Part shown: positions 11,057 to 20,441 of the stretch, one piece after another
Layout: the number at the start of each line of letters is the position of its first letter
Numbering within the stretch: position 1 is the stretch's first letter
Assembly: GCF_011751885.2 (NCBI RefSeq)
Contig: NZ_CP061771.1
Coordinates: forward strand, 2,666,001-2,730,000
Direction: 5' to 3'
Length of the DNA: 64,000 nt
Source: Salinibacterium sp. ZJ450
GTDB taxonomy: Bacteria > Actinomycetota > Actinomycetes > Actinomycetales > Microbacteriaceae
Translations under genes and position numbers: made by a program
Notes under the pieces: model-generated
Seen by the model: only the letters and a program-made list of their open reading frames with translations
Databases searched by the model: none
Told to the model about the DNA's origin: nothing

Positions 11057-11506
11057 ATGGCCACCGACATCTTCGTCAACCTTCCGACCTCTGATCTGGA
11101 TCGCTCCAAAGCGTTCTTTGAGGGTCTCGGCTGGAAGATCAACCCGCTGTTCACCGATGAGAACGCCGCCTGCGTTGTCATCGACGAGCACGTCTACCTC
11201 ATGGTGCTGACGCGTGACTTCTTCAGCACCTTCACCGACAAGCCGATCGCCGATCCGAGCACCTCTCTACAGGTGGAGACGGCATTCAGCCGGGACTCCC
11301 GGGAAGCGGTCGACGCCATCCTCGAGAAGGCCATCGCGGCCGGCGGCACCGAGCACCGCCAGCCCCAGGACTACGACTTCATGTACGCCCGCGACTTCGA
11401 AGACCCCGACGGCAACCTGTTCAGCGCGCTCTGGATGGACCCCGTCGCCGCCGAGAAGGGGCCCGAGGCATTCATGGCCCAACAGGGTCAGGGCCAACAG
11501 GGCTAA
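11057..11506 (+). CDS. VOC superfamily protein (glyoxalase/bleomycin-resistance fold)
   Basis: The 149-residue protein starts at ATG 11057 with GGGAG 6 bases upstream. MATDIFVNLPTSDLDRSKAFF is the usual first beta-alpha unit of small VOC proteins, and DFEDPDGNLFSALWMDP near the C-terminus carries the conserved metal-ligand Glu/Asp region and the DPDGN turn. The tail ends in a Gln/Gly stretch. Homologues are mostly uncharacterised; a lyase or resistance role is possible but not shown. The HxlR regulator gene starts 16 bases downstream on the same strand. Confidence 0.88.
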   Translation: MATDIFVNLPTSDLDRSKAFFEGLGWKINPLFTDENAACVVIDEHVYLMVLTRDFFSTFTDKPIADPSTSLQVETAFSRDSREAVDAILEKAIAAGGTEHRQPQDYDFMYARDFEDPDGNLFSALWMDPVAAEKGPEAFMAQQGQGQQG

Positions 11507-11522
11507 GGCGCCTGAACACTCG

Positions 11523-12239
11523 ATGGCGGCACGCAACTATGGGCAGTACAGCGGGCTGGTCAGTGCCCTCGAACAGGTCGGCGAGCGATGGGCCATGCTC
11601 ATCGTTCGCGACCTGCTCGTCGGGCCCCGCCGTTACAGCGACCTCAAGCAGGGCCTGCCGCGCATCCCGACGAACATCCTGAGCACCCGCCTCAAGGACC
11701 TCAACCAGGCTGGAATCGTGCGGCGGATGCCTCTCGCCCACGGCTTGGTCTACACCCTCACCGACTACGGCCGCGGGCTGGAGGACGCCATCCTGGCGCT
11801 CGAACGCTGGGGGTTCACCGCACTCGATGAGGCGGACGAGAGCGATCCGGTCACCGCCGACTCGATCAGCGTCGCCTTTCGGGCGGCTTTCAGGCCGGAT
11901 GCCGCGGCGGCAGCTTTCCGGACCGTTTACGACCTGCTCTTCCCTGACTTCGGGCTCACCCTCGTGGTCGACGGCGGCACCCTCGCGGTGACCAGAGCGC
12001 CGGCGACATCCCCTCCCGCGACATCCGCCCACCTGGTATTCGCCACCGACGCGCGCATTCACGATGTGATATCCGGCCGAATCGACGCCGCGCAGTCCGT
12101 GCAGCGAGCTGCCGTTCGCGTGCTCAGCGGCGACCCGGTGCTGCTCGAGCGCTTCACGCAGACGTTCCGCGTCGAGACTGCGCACACCATCGCTCCGGGC
12201 GCGGAGAACGACGGTGTGCGTGGCCTCAGCGGCGCCTAA
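11523..12239 (+). CDS. HxlR family regulator with C-terminal SCP2-like domain
   Basis: The start is ATG 11523 (MAARNYGQYSGLVSALEQVG); the longer frame to the left is a shadow of the VOC gene. Residues 1-95 form an HxlR winged helix (RWAMLIVRDLLVGPRRYSDL, then IPTNILSTRLKDL). Residues about 120-235 look like a sterol-carrier-type (SCP2) domain, an architecture known among actinobacterial HxlR proteins, which may bind a lipidic ligand. The 238-residue protein probably regulates itself and the VOC gene. Its last 4 bases overlap the convergent ABC permease gene. Confidence 0.85.
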   Translation: MAARNYGQYSGLVSALEQVGERWAMLIVRDLLVGPRRYSDLKQGLPRIPTNILSTRLKDLNQAGIVRRMPLAHGLVYTLTDYGRGLEDAILALERWGFTALDEADESDPVTADSISVAFRAAFRPDAAAAAFRTVYDLLFPDFGLTLVVDGGTLAVTRAPATSPPATSAHLVFATDARIHDVISGRIDAAQSVQRAAVRVLSGDPVLLERFTQTFRVETAHTIAPGAENDGVRGLSGA

Positions 12240-12988
12240 CGATAGCGCCGTCCCTCGTCCCGTTTGAAGAGCACGAGTGCCACCGCGAGCAGCACGGCAG
12301 TCCAGACGATCAAGCCGAGCCACACCCAAGGCTCGAGCTCGCCGCCCTGCACCGCCCAGATCACGAGCTCACGGGCCTGCCGCGACGGAAAGAACATCGA
12401 CAGCGAGTTCAGCCACGGCGCGAACAGCTGCGGCGGGTAGAACAGCCCGCCCGCGAACGCGAAGCCGAACATCACAATCTGCACCACCGCGATCGCCGCC
12501 TTTGCAGGCATCGAGTAGCCGATGCAGATGCCGATCAGCATGAACGGCAGCGCGGATGTCGCGAGCGCGAGCAGGCCGAGCGCGATGCGCCCGACGGATG
12601 CCTCAGCCTCGGTGAACAGGGCACCGATGGCGATCACGGGCAGGATCGCCACGATGCCCATCAGTCCGATCGAGAACACGTAGCCGAGCACCCGCGACAT
12701 GCCCGGCACCGGCAGGGTACGTAGGTAGGGGTCCCACGGCTTCTCGCGATCTTCCGAGATGGAGATGCCGAAGTTGAACAGCGAGTTCGCCATCACCGCG
12801 AACACGCTCATGGAGATCACCGCCTGCGTGGCAAACACCGGGTCGCCGGCGACCGCCTTTTGCGGCACCACGAAGAACAGCAGGGAGAGCGCGGGAAAGA
12901 CCAGCGCTCCGATCACCGCGATCGGCACGCGCATCGTCTCGAGCAGCGAGTACTTGGCGTGCACGGCGGCAAGGCGGATGGTCGACAT
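12236..12988 (-). CDS. ABC-2 type exporter permease
   Basis: The 250-residue membrane protein has six hydrophobic segments and the layout of ABC-2 (DrrB/ABC-type drug or polyketide exporter) permeases, including the SEDREKPWDPYLRTLPVPG cytoplasmic loop near residue 77. Its ATG shares one base with the ATPase stop (TGATG), so the two are translated together. It forms an exporter with the upstream ATPase; the substrate is unknown. Confidence 0.88.
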   Translation of the reverse strand: MSTIRLAAVHAKYSLLETMRVPIAVIGALVFPALSLLFFVVPQKAVAGDPVFATQAVISMSVFAVMANSLFNFGISISEDREKPWDPYLRTLPVPGMSRVLGYVFSIGLMGIVAILPVIAIGALFTEAEASVGRIALGLLALATSALPFMLIGICIGYSMPAKAAIAVVQIVMFGFAFAGGLFYPPQLFAPWLNSLSMFFPSRQARELVIWAVQGGELEPWVWLGLIVWTAVLLAVALVLFKRDEGRRYR

Positions 12989-13902
12989 CAGTTCTGCTCC
13001 TGGAGGGCGTCTGCGGCGGTCAGGGTGAGGAAGGCTTCCTCGAGGGTGGCGCCGCGGACGGTGAGATCGCGGAAGGCGATGCCCGACCGCACCAGCGCGA
13101 CCACGGTTTCGTCGGCATCGCGGCTGACCAGGGTGTGCGAGCCGTCCGGCTCGGGCTGCGCGGTCACCACCCCGGGCAGGCTGGCCAGGGCGTCCGGGGC
13201 AGTGAGGTCGGCGACATCCGTTCTCAATCGGATCATGCGGACGCCCACCTGGCCGAGCACGGCGCCGAGGCTGTCGTCGGCGAGCACCCGCCCGTGGCCC
13301 ATCACGATCACGCGCTCGGCGAGCGCCTCGATCTCGTCGAGGTAGTGGCTGGTGACGACCACGGTGGAACCGGCGTCGTGCTGGCGGCGGACGGCGTCCC
13401 AGAGCGTGCGCCGGGCATCGACGTCGAGGCCGGTGGTCGGCTCGTCGAGCAGCACCAGTTTCGGGCGCCCGACGAAGGCGAGCGCGACACTCAGCCGGCG
13501 CTTCTGCCCGCCGGACAGGGCACCGGTCTGCCGCTTGAGCAGGTCGGTCAGGCCGAACTCGTCGGCGAGCGCGATGGTCGGCACCGAGTCGGCGAAGTGC
13601 GCGCCGATGAAGTCGATCACCTCGCCGACGCGCAGGGTGGGCGGCAGCGCGGTCTCCTGCGGGGTGCTGCCGAGCGCGGCGCGGGTGCGGTGGTCGGAGG
13701 GGCTGCCGCCGAACAATTGCACGGTGCCGGATGTCGGGCGCCGACGCCCCTGCAGCAGCGACAGCAGCGTGGTCTTGCCTGCACCGTTCGGCCCGAGCAG
13801 CCCGACGATGCGGCCTGACTCGATCTCGAGCGACACGTCATCCAGGGCGGTGACGGCGCCGAAGCGCCTGGTCACATGGTCGAGGCGGGCAAGTTCGGTC
13901 AT
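12988..13902 (-). CDS. ABC exporter ATP-binding protein (DrrA/CcmA type)
   Basis: The 304-residue ATPase has Walker A GPNGAGKTT near residue 37, signature LSGGQKRRLSVALA and Walker B LVLLDEPTTGLD, followed by a roughly 85-residue C-terminal domain typical of the drug-exporter subclass. It overlaps the upstream winged-helix gene by ATGA and the downstream permease by TGATG, so the four genes from 14830 to 12236 form one tightly coupled operon. Substrate unknown. Confidence 0.9.
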   Translation of the reverse strand: MTELARLDHVTRRFGAVTALDDVSLEIESGRIVGLLGPNGAGKTTLLSLLQGRRRPTSGTVQLFGGSPSDHRTRAALGSTPQETALPPTLRVGEVIDFIGAHFADSVPTIALADEFGLTDLLKRQTGALSGGQKRRLSVALAFVGRPKLVLLDEPTTGLDVDARRTLWDAVRRQHDAGSTVVVTSHYLDEIEALAERVIVMGHGRVLADDSLGAVLGQVGVRMIRLRTDVADLTAPDALASLPGVVTAQPEPDGSHTLVSRDADETVVALVRSGIAFRDLTVRGATLEEAFLTLTAADALQEQN

Positions 13903-14195
13903 GGTTGGACTCCCAGTACGGCTCGAAGTGCTTCGGTGTAGTCCTCGAAGGCGCGGCGGCCGCGCGTGGTGAGGGCCAGGTAGGTGATCGGGGTGCGGCC
14001 CTGGTGGGTTTTCGTGACGGCGACGTAGCCGGCATCCTCCAGCTTGCGCAGGTGGGTGGACAGGTTGCCGGCGGTCATCTCGAGCAGTTCCTGCAGCCGG
14101 GGAAACGACATCTGGTCGCCGACCGGGATGGCGGCGAGTGTGGCGGTGATCCGCAGGCGGGCCGACGCGTGGATCACCGGGTCGAGCTCGATCAT
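13899..14195 (-). CDS. Small winged-helix transcriptional regulator (HTH_34/MarR-like)
   Basis: This is a 98-residue single-domain DNA-binding protein, MIELDPVIHASARLRITATL followed by a recognition helix in TAGNLSTHLRKLEDAGY and a wing with KTHQGRTPITY. It fits the short winged-helix regulators that accompany ABC-2 exporters in actinobacteria. It overlaps the ATPase gene by ATGA and is itself overlapped by the membrane-protein gene before it. It likely represses this operon through the palindromes near 14831-14860. Confidence 0.88.
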   Translation of the reverse strand: MIELDPVIHASARLRITATLAAIPVGDQMSFPRLQELLEMTAGNLSTHLRKLEDAGYVAVTKTHQGRTPITYLALTTRGRRAFEDYTEALRAVLGVQP

Positions 14196-14830
14196 GACCG
14201 CCGCCGTTCCGCCCGGATCCGGCCGAACGTCACTGCGGACGCGACGAGGAACGCTCCCCCGCCGCCGATGGCCATCACCAGGTTGTTGTTCGGGTTGCCG
14301 AAGAACGGGGAGAGCGCGCCGATGATGAGCAGCACGATGCCGAGCACGAGTTGGCTGCGCTCGTTCCAGAGGGCGGCCCCGGTGAGGTACATCGCGCCGG
14401 CCATCAGCGCGTACGCGGACGGAAAGTACAGCGCGGCGAGCTCCTGCGACATCCCGTTCTGCAGCAGTCCCATGCCGAGCACCGCGAACGCGCCGCCGAG
14501 CAGTGACCACGAGATGCCGTACACGGCGCCCTGGAAGTTCGAGGTGCCGCGGATGCCGCGCCCCATCCGGATGCCGACCAGCGCCGACGCGACGATCGAG
14601 CAGACGATGAGCGCGCCGAAGATCGCGCCGGCGACCGGCAGCGGTAACCAGCCGAGCGCGTCGGCCAGCCACAGCAGCAGGAAGCCGACCAGCCAGGCGA
14701 CGCCCCACACCGCGTACAGCACGGTGACCGGCTTCAGGTAGGCGAGCCCCACCGCGCGCTGCTGCCGTTCGAGCAGGGCGAGCATGGCGGCCGGGTCGAG
14801 CGGTTCGTCGTCGTGATCATGCATGACCAC
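14192..14830 (-). CDS. Integral membrane protein of the exporter operon, unknown function
   Basis: The 212-residue protein starts at GTG 14830 (or ATG 14824) with an acidic, His-rich N-terminus (MHDHDDEPLDP), then about six membrane segments. It is the first gene of the regulator-exporter operon and overlaps the regulator by ATGA. No ribosome site is seen before the start, and a GATACAAA element lies directly upstream, which suggests a leaderless transcript. It may help sense or dispose of the exporter's substrate; that is inference. Confidence 0.8.
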   Translation of the reverse strand: MVMHDHDDEPLDPAAMLALLERQQRAVGLAYLKPVTVLYAVWGVAWLVGFLLLWLADALGWLPLPVAGAIFGALIVCSIVASALVGIRMGRGIRGTSNFQGAVYGISWSLLGGAFAVLGMGLLQNGMSQELAALYFPSAYALMAGAMYLTGAALWNERSQLVLGIVLLIIGALSPFFGNPNNNLVMAIGGGGAFLVASAVTFGRIRAERRRS

Positions 14831-14860
14831 TTTGTATCACAAACCTGTTTGCGGTCGCAA
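14831..14860. promoter_or_regulatory. Two palindromes at the promoter of the exporter operon
   Basis: TTTGT-ATC-ACAAA at 14831-14843 abuts the start codon of the membrane-protein gene, and TTGCG-GT-CGCAA is at 14849-14860. Their position is right for binding by the operon's small winged-helix regulator. Which of the two, if either, is the operator is unknown. Confidence 0.45.
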
Positions 14861-15063
14861 TGGGTTTGCAGGAGTCGAGGGACGGAGTTCGGGGGCTCGG
14901 GAGGACGGAATCCCGGATTTCGTCCGTCCGAGCGCGCGATCTCCTTCGCTCCGGCGTCGGCCGGGGCTGCGAGGGCATTCGCGGGCGGGCAGGGCAGGCC
15001 CGGACCGGGCCGGAAGTTGACCGGGCCGGAGCGCTGACCGCGCCGGAATAGGATGGAGCGCTC

Positions 15064-18000
15064 ATGATTCCCGCCCAGATCTTCTACCCGCCCGAGCTTC
15101 CGGTCAGCCAGCGGCGGGAGGATATCGCGCGCGCCATCAGCGAGAACCAGGTGGTGATCGTGGCCGGCGCCACCGGCTCCGGCAAGACCACGCAGCTGCC
15201 GAAGATCTGCCTCGAGCTCGGCCGGGAGTCGATCGGCCACACCCAGCCGCGCCGCATCGCCGCCCGCACCATCGCCGAACGCGTCGCCGAGGAACTCGGC
15301 TCCGAGCTCGGCGACCTGGTCGGCTACCAGGTGCGCTTCACCGATCGGGTCAGCAAGGACACCAAGGTCAAGCTGATGACCGACGGCATCCTGTTGAACG
15401 AGATGCACCGCGACCGGCTGCTCAGCAAGTACGACACGATCATCATCGACGAGGCCCACGAGCGCAGCCTCACCATCGACTTCCTGCTCGGTTACCTGAA
15501 GACCCTGCTGCCGAAGCGCCCCGACCTCAAGGTGATCATCACCTCGGCCACCATTGACCCGGAGAGTTTCGCCCGGCACTTCGCCGCCGCGGATGGCACG
15601 CCGGCGCCGATCATCGAGGTCTCCGGACGCACCTACCCGGTCGAGGTGCGGTACCGGCCGCTGGTGGCGGAGGTCACCGAGGAAGACGAACTCGACGGCG
15701 AGATCAGCGAAGACAAGGACTACATCGAGGGCATCACCGCCGCCATCGACGAGCTGGCACGCGAGAAGCCGGGCGACGTGCTGGTGTTCCTGAGCGGTGA
15801 GAACGAGATTCGGGATGCCGAGGACGCCCTCAAGGGCCGCGCCGGATCGGACACCGAGATCCTCCCGCTCTACGGGCGCTTGAGCTCGGCCGAGCAGCAC
15901 CGGGTGTTCGAGACCAAGCGGTCCCCCGGCATCCGGCGCCGTGTGGTGCTGGCCACCAACGTGGCGGAGACCAGCCTGACCGTGCCGGGTATCAAGTACG
16001 TGGTCGACGCCGGTACAGCGCGCATCAGCCGGTACAGCGTGCGCTCCAAGGTGCAGCGGCTGCCGATCGAGGCCATCTCGCAGGCGTCGGCGAACCAGCG
16101 GTCGGGACGCTCCGGGCGCACCAGCGACGGCATCGCCATCCGGCTCTACTCGGAAGAGGACTACACCCGCCGGCCGGAGTTCACCGAGCCGGAGATCCTG
16201 CGCACCAACCTGGCGGCGGTGATCCTGCAGATGCTCGCGCTCGGGCTCGGCGACATCCAGCAGTTCCCGTTCCTGCAGCCGCCCGACTCGCGCGGCATCA
16301 AGGACGGCGTCGACCTGCTGCGGGAACTGGGCGCGGTGGAGGCAGGCGGGAAGGGTGACGACACCGGCATCCGCATCACCCGGATCGGCCGGCAGATGAC
16401 GCAGCTCGCCGTCGATCCGCGCTATGCCCGCATGATCATCGAGACCAAGATGCAGGGCAGCACCCGCGAGGTGCTGGCGATCGCCGCCGGGCTCTCGATC
16501 CAGGATCCGCGCGAGCGTCCGCTGGAGAAGCGCGCGCACGCCGACCAGCTGCACGCCCGCTTCGCCGACCCGACCAGCGATTTCCTCAGCCTGCTGAACC
16601 TGTGGAACTACCTCAAGGAGCAGGAGCAAGAACTCTCCGGCAGCGCGCTGCGCCGGCTCTGCCGCGCCGAGTACATCAACTTCCTGCGCTTCCGGGAGTG
16701 GGAAGACGTCTACCGGCAGCTCAGCCGGGCCGCCAAGCAGCTCGGCCTGCACATCGGCGAGCCGAGCGCGAACCCCGACGGCATCCACAAGGCCCTGCTC
16801 AGCGGCCTGCTCAGCCACATCGGGCTGCGGGACGCGCAGAAGAAGGACTACATCGGCGCCCGCAACCAGCGCTTCATGGTGTTCCCCGGCTCGGGGCTCG
16901 CCAAGAAGCAGCCGCCCGCGGTGATGGCCGCCGAACTGGTGGAGACCAGCCGGCTGTTCGCCCGCACCGTCGCGGCGATCGACCCGGCCTGGGCCGAGCC
17001 ACTGGCCGGCGACCTGGTGAAGCGCACATACTCCGAACCGCACTGGGAGAAGAAGCAGGGCGCGGTCGTCGCCTACGAGCGGGCCACCCTGTACGGCGTC
17101 CCGATCGTGCAGCGCCGGCGCACCCAGTTCTCCCGCATCGACCCGGCATACGCCCGCGAACTGTTCATCCGGCACGCGCTGGTCGAGGGCGAGTGGGACA
17201 TCAGCCAGCTCGACCGCCGCGTGTTCGGCTTCGACCGGGACAACCGACGGCTGCGCAAGGAGCTCGAAGAGCTCGAGGAACGCACCCGCCGCCGCGACAT
17301 CCTGTACGACGACGAAGCCGTCTTCGAGTTCTACGACCGGCGCATCCCGAAAGACGTATCCTCCACGCGGTCGTTCGAGAAGTGGTGGCGCGCCGCCCGC
17401 CGTGACACGCCAGAGCTGCTCACGATGACGCCGGAAACCCTGGCCGGCGACACCCGGGTCGACGACAACGCGTTCCCCACCAGCTGGCGGCAGGGCGACC
17501 AGACCCTCAGTCTCAGCTACCGGTTCGAGCCGGGCTCCGACGACGACGGCGTCACCGTGCAGATCCCGCTGCCGCTGCTGGCGCGGCTCTCCCCCGCGGG
17601 CTTCGACTGGCTGGTGCCCGGCCTGCGAGAGGACCTCGTCGCCGCGCTGATCAAGACCCTGCCGAAGGCGATCCGCCGGAACGTGGTGCCGGCGGCCGAC
17701 TGGGCTCGCACCCTGCTCGAGGCGGTTCCGGATGACGCGGATCTAGCCGAAACCCCGATCACCGAGTTCCTCGCCACCCAGATTCTGCGCAAGACGCACA
17801 CCCCGGTGTCGCCAGACGACTTCGAAACCGACCGGTTGCCGCCGCACCTGCGGGTGACCTTCGCGGTGGCGAACGAACGCGGCCAGCTGCAGGCGCGCAG
17901 CAAGGACCTCGTATCGCTGCAGCACAAGCTGAAGAGCCGCGCTCGCGAGTCGGTGGCGAAGGCCGCGGTGCGCACCCCGCACGCTTTGGAACGCTCCGGC

Positions 18001-18852
18001 CTGACCGGCTGGGATTTCGACGAGCTGCCGAAGGTGATCGACATCCGGCAGGGCGGCAATGTGATCCGGGCGTATCCGGCGCTCGTGGATGAGGGCAGCA
18101 CGGTCGCGATCCGACTGATGAGCACGCCAGAGGACCAGGCCGCCGCAACACCCGCCGGAATCCGTCGACTGCTGCTCGCCGGCATCCCGTCCCCGCTCAG
18201 TTACGTGAAAGAGCACCTCAGCCAGAGCGAGAAGCTGCTGCTCGCCACCAGCCCCTACCAGAACGTGCAGGCGCTGTTCGACGACTGCCTGGTGGCCTGC
18301 GTCGACGACGGGCTGCGCCAGCTGGCCGCGGACGGGTTGCTCTGGCGGCGCACCGACTTCGACGTGGCGCGCGAACGCATCTCGGCCAGCCTCGTCGACT
18401 CGTTATATGCCGCCGTGGGAATGGTCGCCAAAACCTTGGCCGCCATGCGCGACGCCGAGCGTGCCTTGAAGTCCGCGACCAGCATGACCGTGCTGCCCGC
18501 GGTGGCCGACGCCCGGGAGCAGATGGGCGCACTCGTCTATCCCGGCTTCGTGTCGCGCACCGGCCTGGCGCAGCTGCGGCACCTGCCCCGCTACCTGCAG
18601 GCGGTCACCGCGCGGATGGAGAAGCTGCCGACGGATGTCGCGCGCGACCGCGTCTGGATGAACGAGGTGCAGAGCTCCACCGCCCGCTACCAGGCGGCGG
18701 GCGGCACGCTGCCGCTGGCGCCCGGCGCCGCACCGCACCTGGTGCACGCGCGCTGGCTGCTGGAGGAACTCCGGGTCAGCCTGTTCGCGCAGCAGGTCGG
18801 CACCGCGGAGCCGGTGTCGAGCCAGCGGATCCGGAAGCTGCTCGGCGGGTAG
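15064..18852 (+). CDS. hrpA: ATP-dependent RNA helicase HrpA
   Basis: At 1262 residues this is a full-length HrpA-type DEAH helicase. Walker A GATGSGKT is at residues 35-42, DEAH at 129-132 and SAT at 161-163; motif VI appears as SANQRSGRSGRT. The helicase-associated region and a long C-terminal DUF3418 region follow. GGAG lies 5 bases before ATG 15064. In E. coli HrpA rescues stalled or collided ribosomes; the same cytosolic RNA role is expected but not shown in this lineage. Long antisense frames over the gene are composition artefacts. Confidence 0.95.
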   Translation: MIPAQIFYPPELPVSQRREDIARAISENQVVIVAGATGSGKTTQLPKICLELGRESIGHTQPRRIAARTIAERVAEELGSELGDLVGYQVRFTDRVSKDTKVKLMTDGILLNEMHRDRLLSKYDTIIIDEAHERSLTIDFLLGYLKTLLPKRPDLKVIITSATIDPESFARHFAAADGTPAPIIEVSGRTYPVEVRYRPLVAEVTEEDELDGEISEDKDYIEGITAAIDELAREKPGDVLVFLSGENEIRDAEDALKGRAGSDTEILPLYGRLSSAEQHRVFETKRSPGIRRRVVLATNVAETSLTVPGIKYVVDAGTARISRYSVRSKVQRLPIEAISQASANQRSGRSGRTSDGIAIRLYSEEDYTRRPEFTEPEILRTNLAAVILQMLALGLGDIQQFPFLQPPDSRGIKDGVDLLRELGAVEAGGKGDDTGIRITRIGRQMTQLAVDPRYARMIIETKMQGSTREVLAIAAGLSIQDPRERPLEKRAHADQLHARFADPTSDFLSLLNLWNYLKEQEQELSGSALRRLCRAEYINFLRFREWEDVYRQLSRAAKQLGLHIGEPSANPDGIHKALLSGLLSHIGLRDAQKKDYIGARNQRFMVFPGSGLAKKQPPAVMAAELVETSRLFARTVAAIDPAWAEPLAGDLVKRTYSEPHWEKKQGAVVAYERATLYGVPIVQRRRTQFSRIDPAYARELFIRHALVEGEWDISQLDRRVFGFDRDNRRLRKELEELEERTRRRDILYDDEAVFEFYDRRIPKDVSSTRSFEKWWRAARRDTPELLTMTPETLAGDTRVDDNAFPTSWRQGDQTLSLSYRFEPGSDDDGVTVQIPLPLLARLSPAGFDWLVPGLREDLVAALIKTLPKAIRRNVVPAADWARTLLEAVPDDADLAETPITEFLATQILRKTHTPVSPDDFETDRLPPHLRVTFAVANERGQLQARSKDLVSLQHKLKSRARESVAKAAVRTPHALERSGLTGWDFDELPKVIDIRQGGNVIRAYPALVDEGSTVAIRLMSTPEDQAAATPAGIRRLLLAGIPSPLSYVKEHLSQSEKLLLATSPYQNVQALFDDCLVACVDDGLRQLAADGLLWRRTDFDVARERISASLVDSLYAAVGMVAKTLAAMRDAERALKSATSMTVLPAVADAREQMGALVYPGFVSRTGLAQLRHLPRYLQAVTARMEKLPTDVARDRVWMNEVQSSTARYQAAGGTLPLAPGAAPHLVHARWLLEELRVSLFAQQVGTAEPVSSQRIRKLLGG

Positions 18853-18907
18853 CAGGTCGACCCGATACGATCGAATCCGATCCGTCGGGTGAAATGAGAC
18901 TTTCTGC

Positions 18908-19564
18908 ATGACTTTCGTACAACCGGCGGCTATCCGTCCAAAATTTCGCGTCCTCAGGCTCACCGTGCGGTTGCTCATGGCGGTGCTGATCCTGGTCGCA
19001 GTGACCGGGACGTTCATCGACACCGCCAACAACGGTGCGGTCAACCCGTTTAACTTCTTCGGGTACTTCACGATCCAGTCGAACCTGTTCTATGCGGCGG
19101 CGCTGGTTGCGGCGGTCGTCATCGAGGCGCGTCGCGAACGGGTCGGTGATCTGATGCTGGTCGCCCGGGCGTCGATCACCACGTATCTGGTGATCGTCGG
19201 GTCCGTCTACGCCACGCTGCTTGCCCCACTGGGCGTCGGTTCCATCGCCCCGGCCTGGGCAAATGTGGTGCTGCACATCGTGACGCCGATCTTTGCGGTA
19301 CTGCAATGGCTGGTCTCTGCCGACCGCCGCCGGATCCCGTTCCGCCGTCTGTGGCTGCTGCTGATCTACCCGTTCGTCTGGATCGTCGTCGTGCTCATTC
19401 GCGGGGCGACCGACGGCTGGGTGCCCTATCCGTTCCTCGACCCGGCCGCCGGGTACGTGGTGCTCGCGATGTATTGTGCGGCCATCCTGCTCGCGATGCT
19501 CACGGTGGGAAGCCTGGTGGTTCTGGCCAGCCGTGCGCCGACGCTGATGCGGCAGACGAGGTAG
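18908..19564 (+). CDS. Pr6Pr family membrane protein
   Basis: The 218-residue protein has about six membrane segments. The segments NFFGYFTIQSNLFYA and YPFVWIVVVLIRGATDGW plus YPFLDP are characteristic of the Pr6Pr/FAR-17a-like actinobacterial membrane family. In animals related proteins hydrolyse lipid esters; the bacterial role is unknown. It starts 55 bases after hrpA and may be co-transcribed. It converges with the next gene. Confidence 0.82.
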   Translation: MTFVQPAAIRPKFRVLRLTVRLLMAVLILVAVTGTFIDTANNGAVNPFNFFGYFTIQSNLFYAAALVAAVVIEARRERVGDLMLVARASITTYLVIVGSVYATLLAPLGVGSIAPAWANVVLHIVTPIFAVLQWLVSADRRRIPFRRLWLLLIYPFVWIVVVLIRGATDGWVPYPFLDPAAGYVVLAMYCAAILLAMLTVGSLVVLASRAPTLMRQTR

Positions 19565-19586
19565 CGCTGAGGCGCGGTAGGCCCAC

Positions 19587-20441
19587 CTAGGCAGGCGCGG
19601 GGCGGCGCAACCGCCGCAACTGCGTCTCGCACGACAGGTAGAAGGCCAGGTAGATCACGAGCGACAGCTCGATGCCCAGGACGAACAACAGCGCGGCGGG
19701 TCGAGTCCAGTCGAGGTCTTGGGCGCGCAGCAGCACGGCCAGCGTCAGGAACAGCAGGCTCACGATCTGCGCCTGGAACATCCAACGGAACGAGCTCCAG
19801 CGGGTATCCCGCAGCAACCACAGGTTCACCATGCCGGGCAGGGTGAGGATGGCGCCGACCACCCGCGTGGTGAGCGGGGTGAGGGGCCAGGCCCACAGCG
19901 GCTGTAGCAGCGTCGGGATGAAGAACATCAGCAGCCCAGTGACGAGCGCCGCCAGCCCGATCAGCCCGAGCACCACCCGCCACACCAGCGGGATGACATA
20001 GTCGCGGGCCTCCGGCGCCCCGGTGTCCTCACGCCGGTTCATCAGGTACGCCACGAGCGCCACAACCGGTGTGGTCAGGTACAGCGTCAGCCAGGCGATG
20101 AACGACGGATGCCCGTGATGGAAACGCTCCCAGTGCAGCAGGGTGGACGCCGCGAGCAGCGCCGCGAACACCACCACGGCCGGGAAGCCGTACGCCACCC
20201 GGTGCCACATGCGCAGCCGCAGCACCTGCGCGAAGAACCAGATGCCGCCGACGTATGCCGACGCCAGGAACATCGCGGTGAGCGGCGGATCTATGGTCCA
20301 GGCGAACAGTTGCTCGGTCTGGCTGGCCAGGATGTAGAGGAGGATGACGGCGGCAATCAGAAACGGGATCACCACAATCGACACCCACCGGGTAAGCGGC
20401 AGCACCCGGTCGGTGCGCTGGGCGGTGCCGGCGGCGGTCAT
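19587..20441 (-). CDS. Multi-pass membrane protein coupled to the DUF4062-STAND gene
   Basis: From ATG 20441 (MTAAGTAQRTDRVLPL) the protein is 284 residues with about eight hydrophobic segments and an Arg-rich C-terminus (LRRLRRPAPA). The ATG overlaps the stop of the upstream STAND gene as ATGA, so it is probably translated in step with it. I do not recognise the family. The coupling suggests that the pair works together, perhaps with this protein as a membrane partner, but nothing in the sequence shows its activity. Confidence 0.75.
   Translation of the reverse strand: MTAAGTAQRTDRVLPLTRWVSIVVIPFLIAAVILLYILASQTEQLFAWTIDPPLTAMFLASAYVGGIWFFAQVLRLRMWHRVAYGFPAVVVFAALLAASTLLHWERFHHGHPSFIAWLTLYLTTPVVALVAYLMNRREDTGAPEARDYVIPLVWRVVLGLIGLAALVTGLLMFFIPTLLQPLWAWPLTPLTTRVVGAILTLPGMVNLWLLRDTRWSSFRWMFQAQIVSLLFLTLAVLLRAQDLDWTRPAALLFVLGIELSLVIYLAFYLSCETQLRRLRRPAPA

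Noticed and set aside
14734-17175. Open frame of 813 codons on the minus strand across hrpA
   Set aside because: It lies antisense to the conserved helicase motifs, has a GC-driven Leu/Gly/Arg/Asp composition and shows no domain; the hrpA frame on the other strand fully explains the region.
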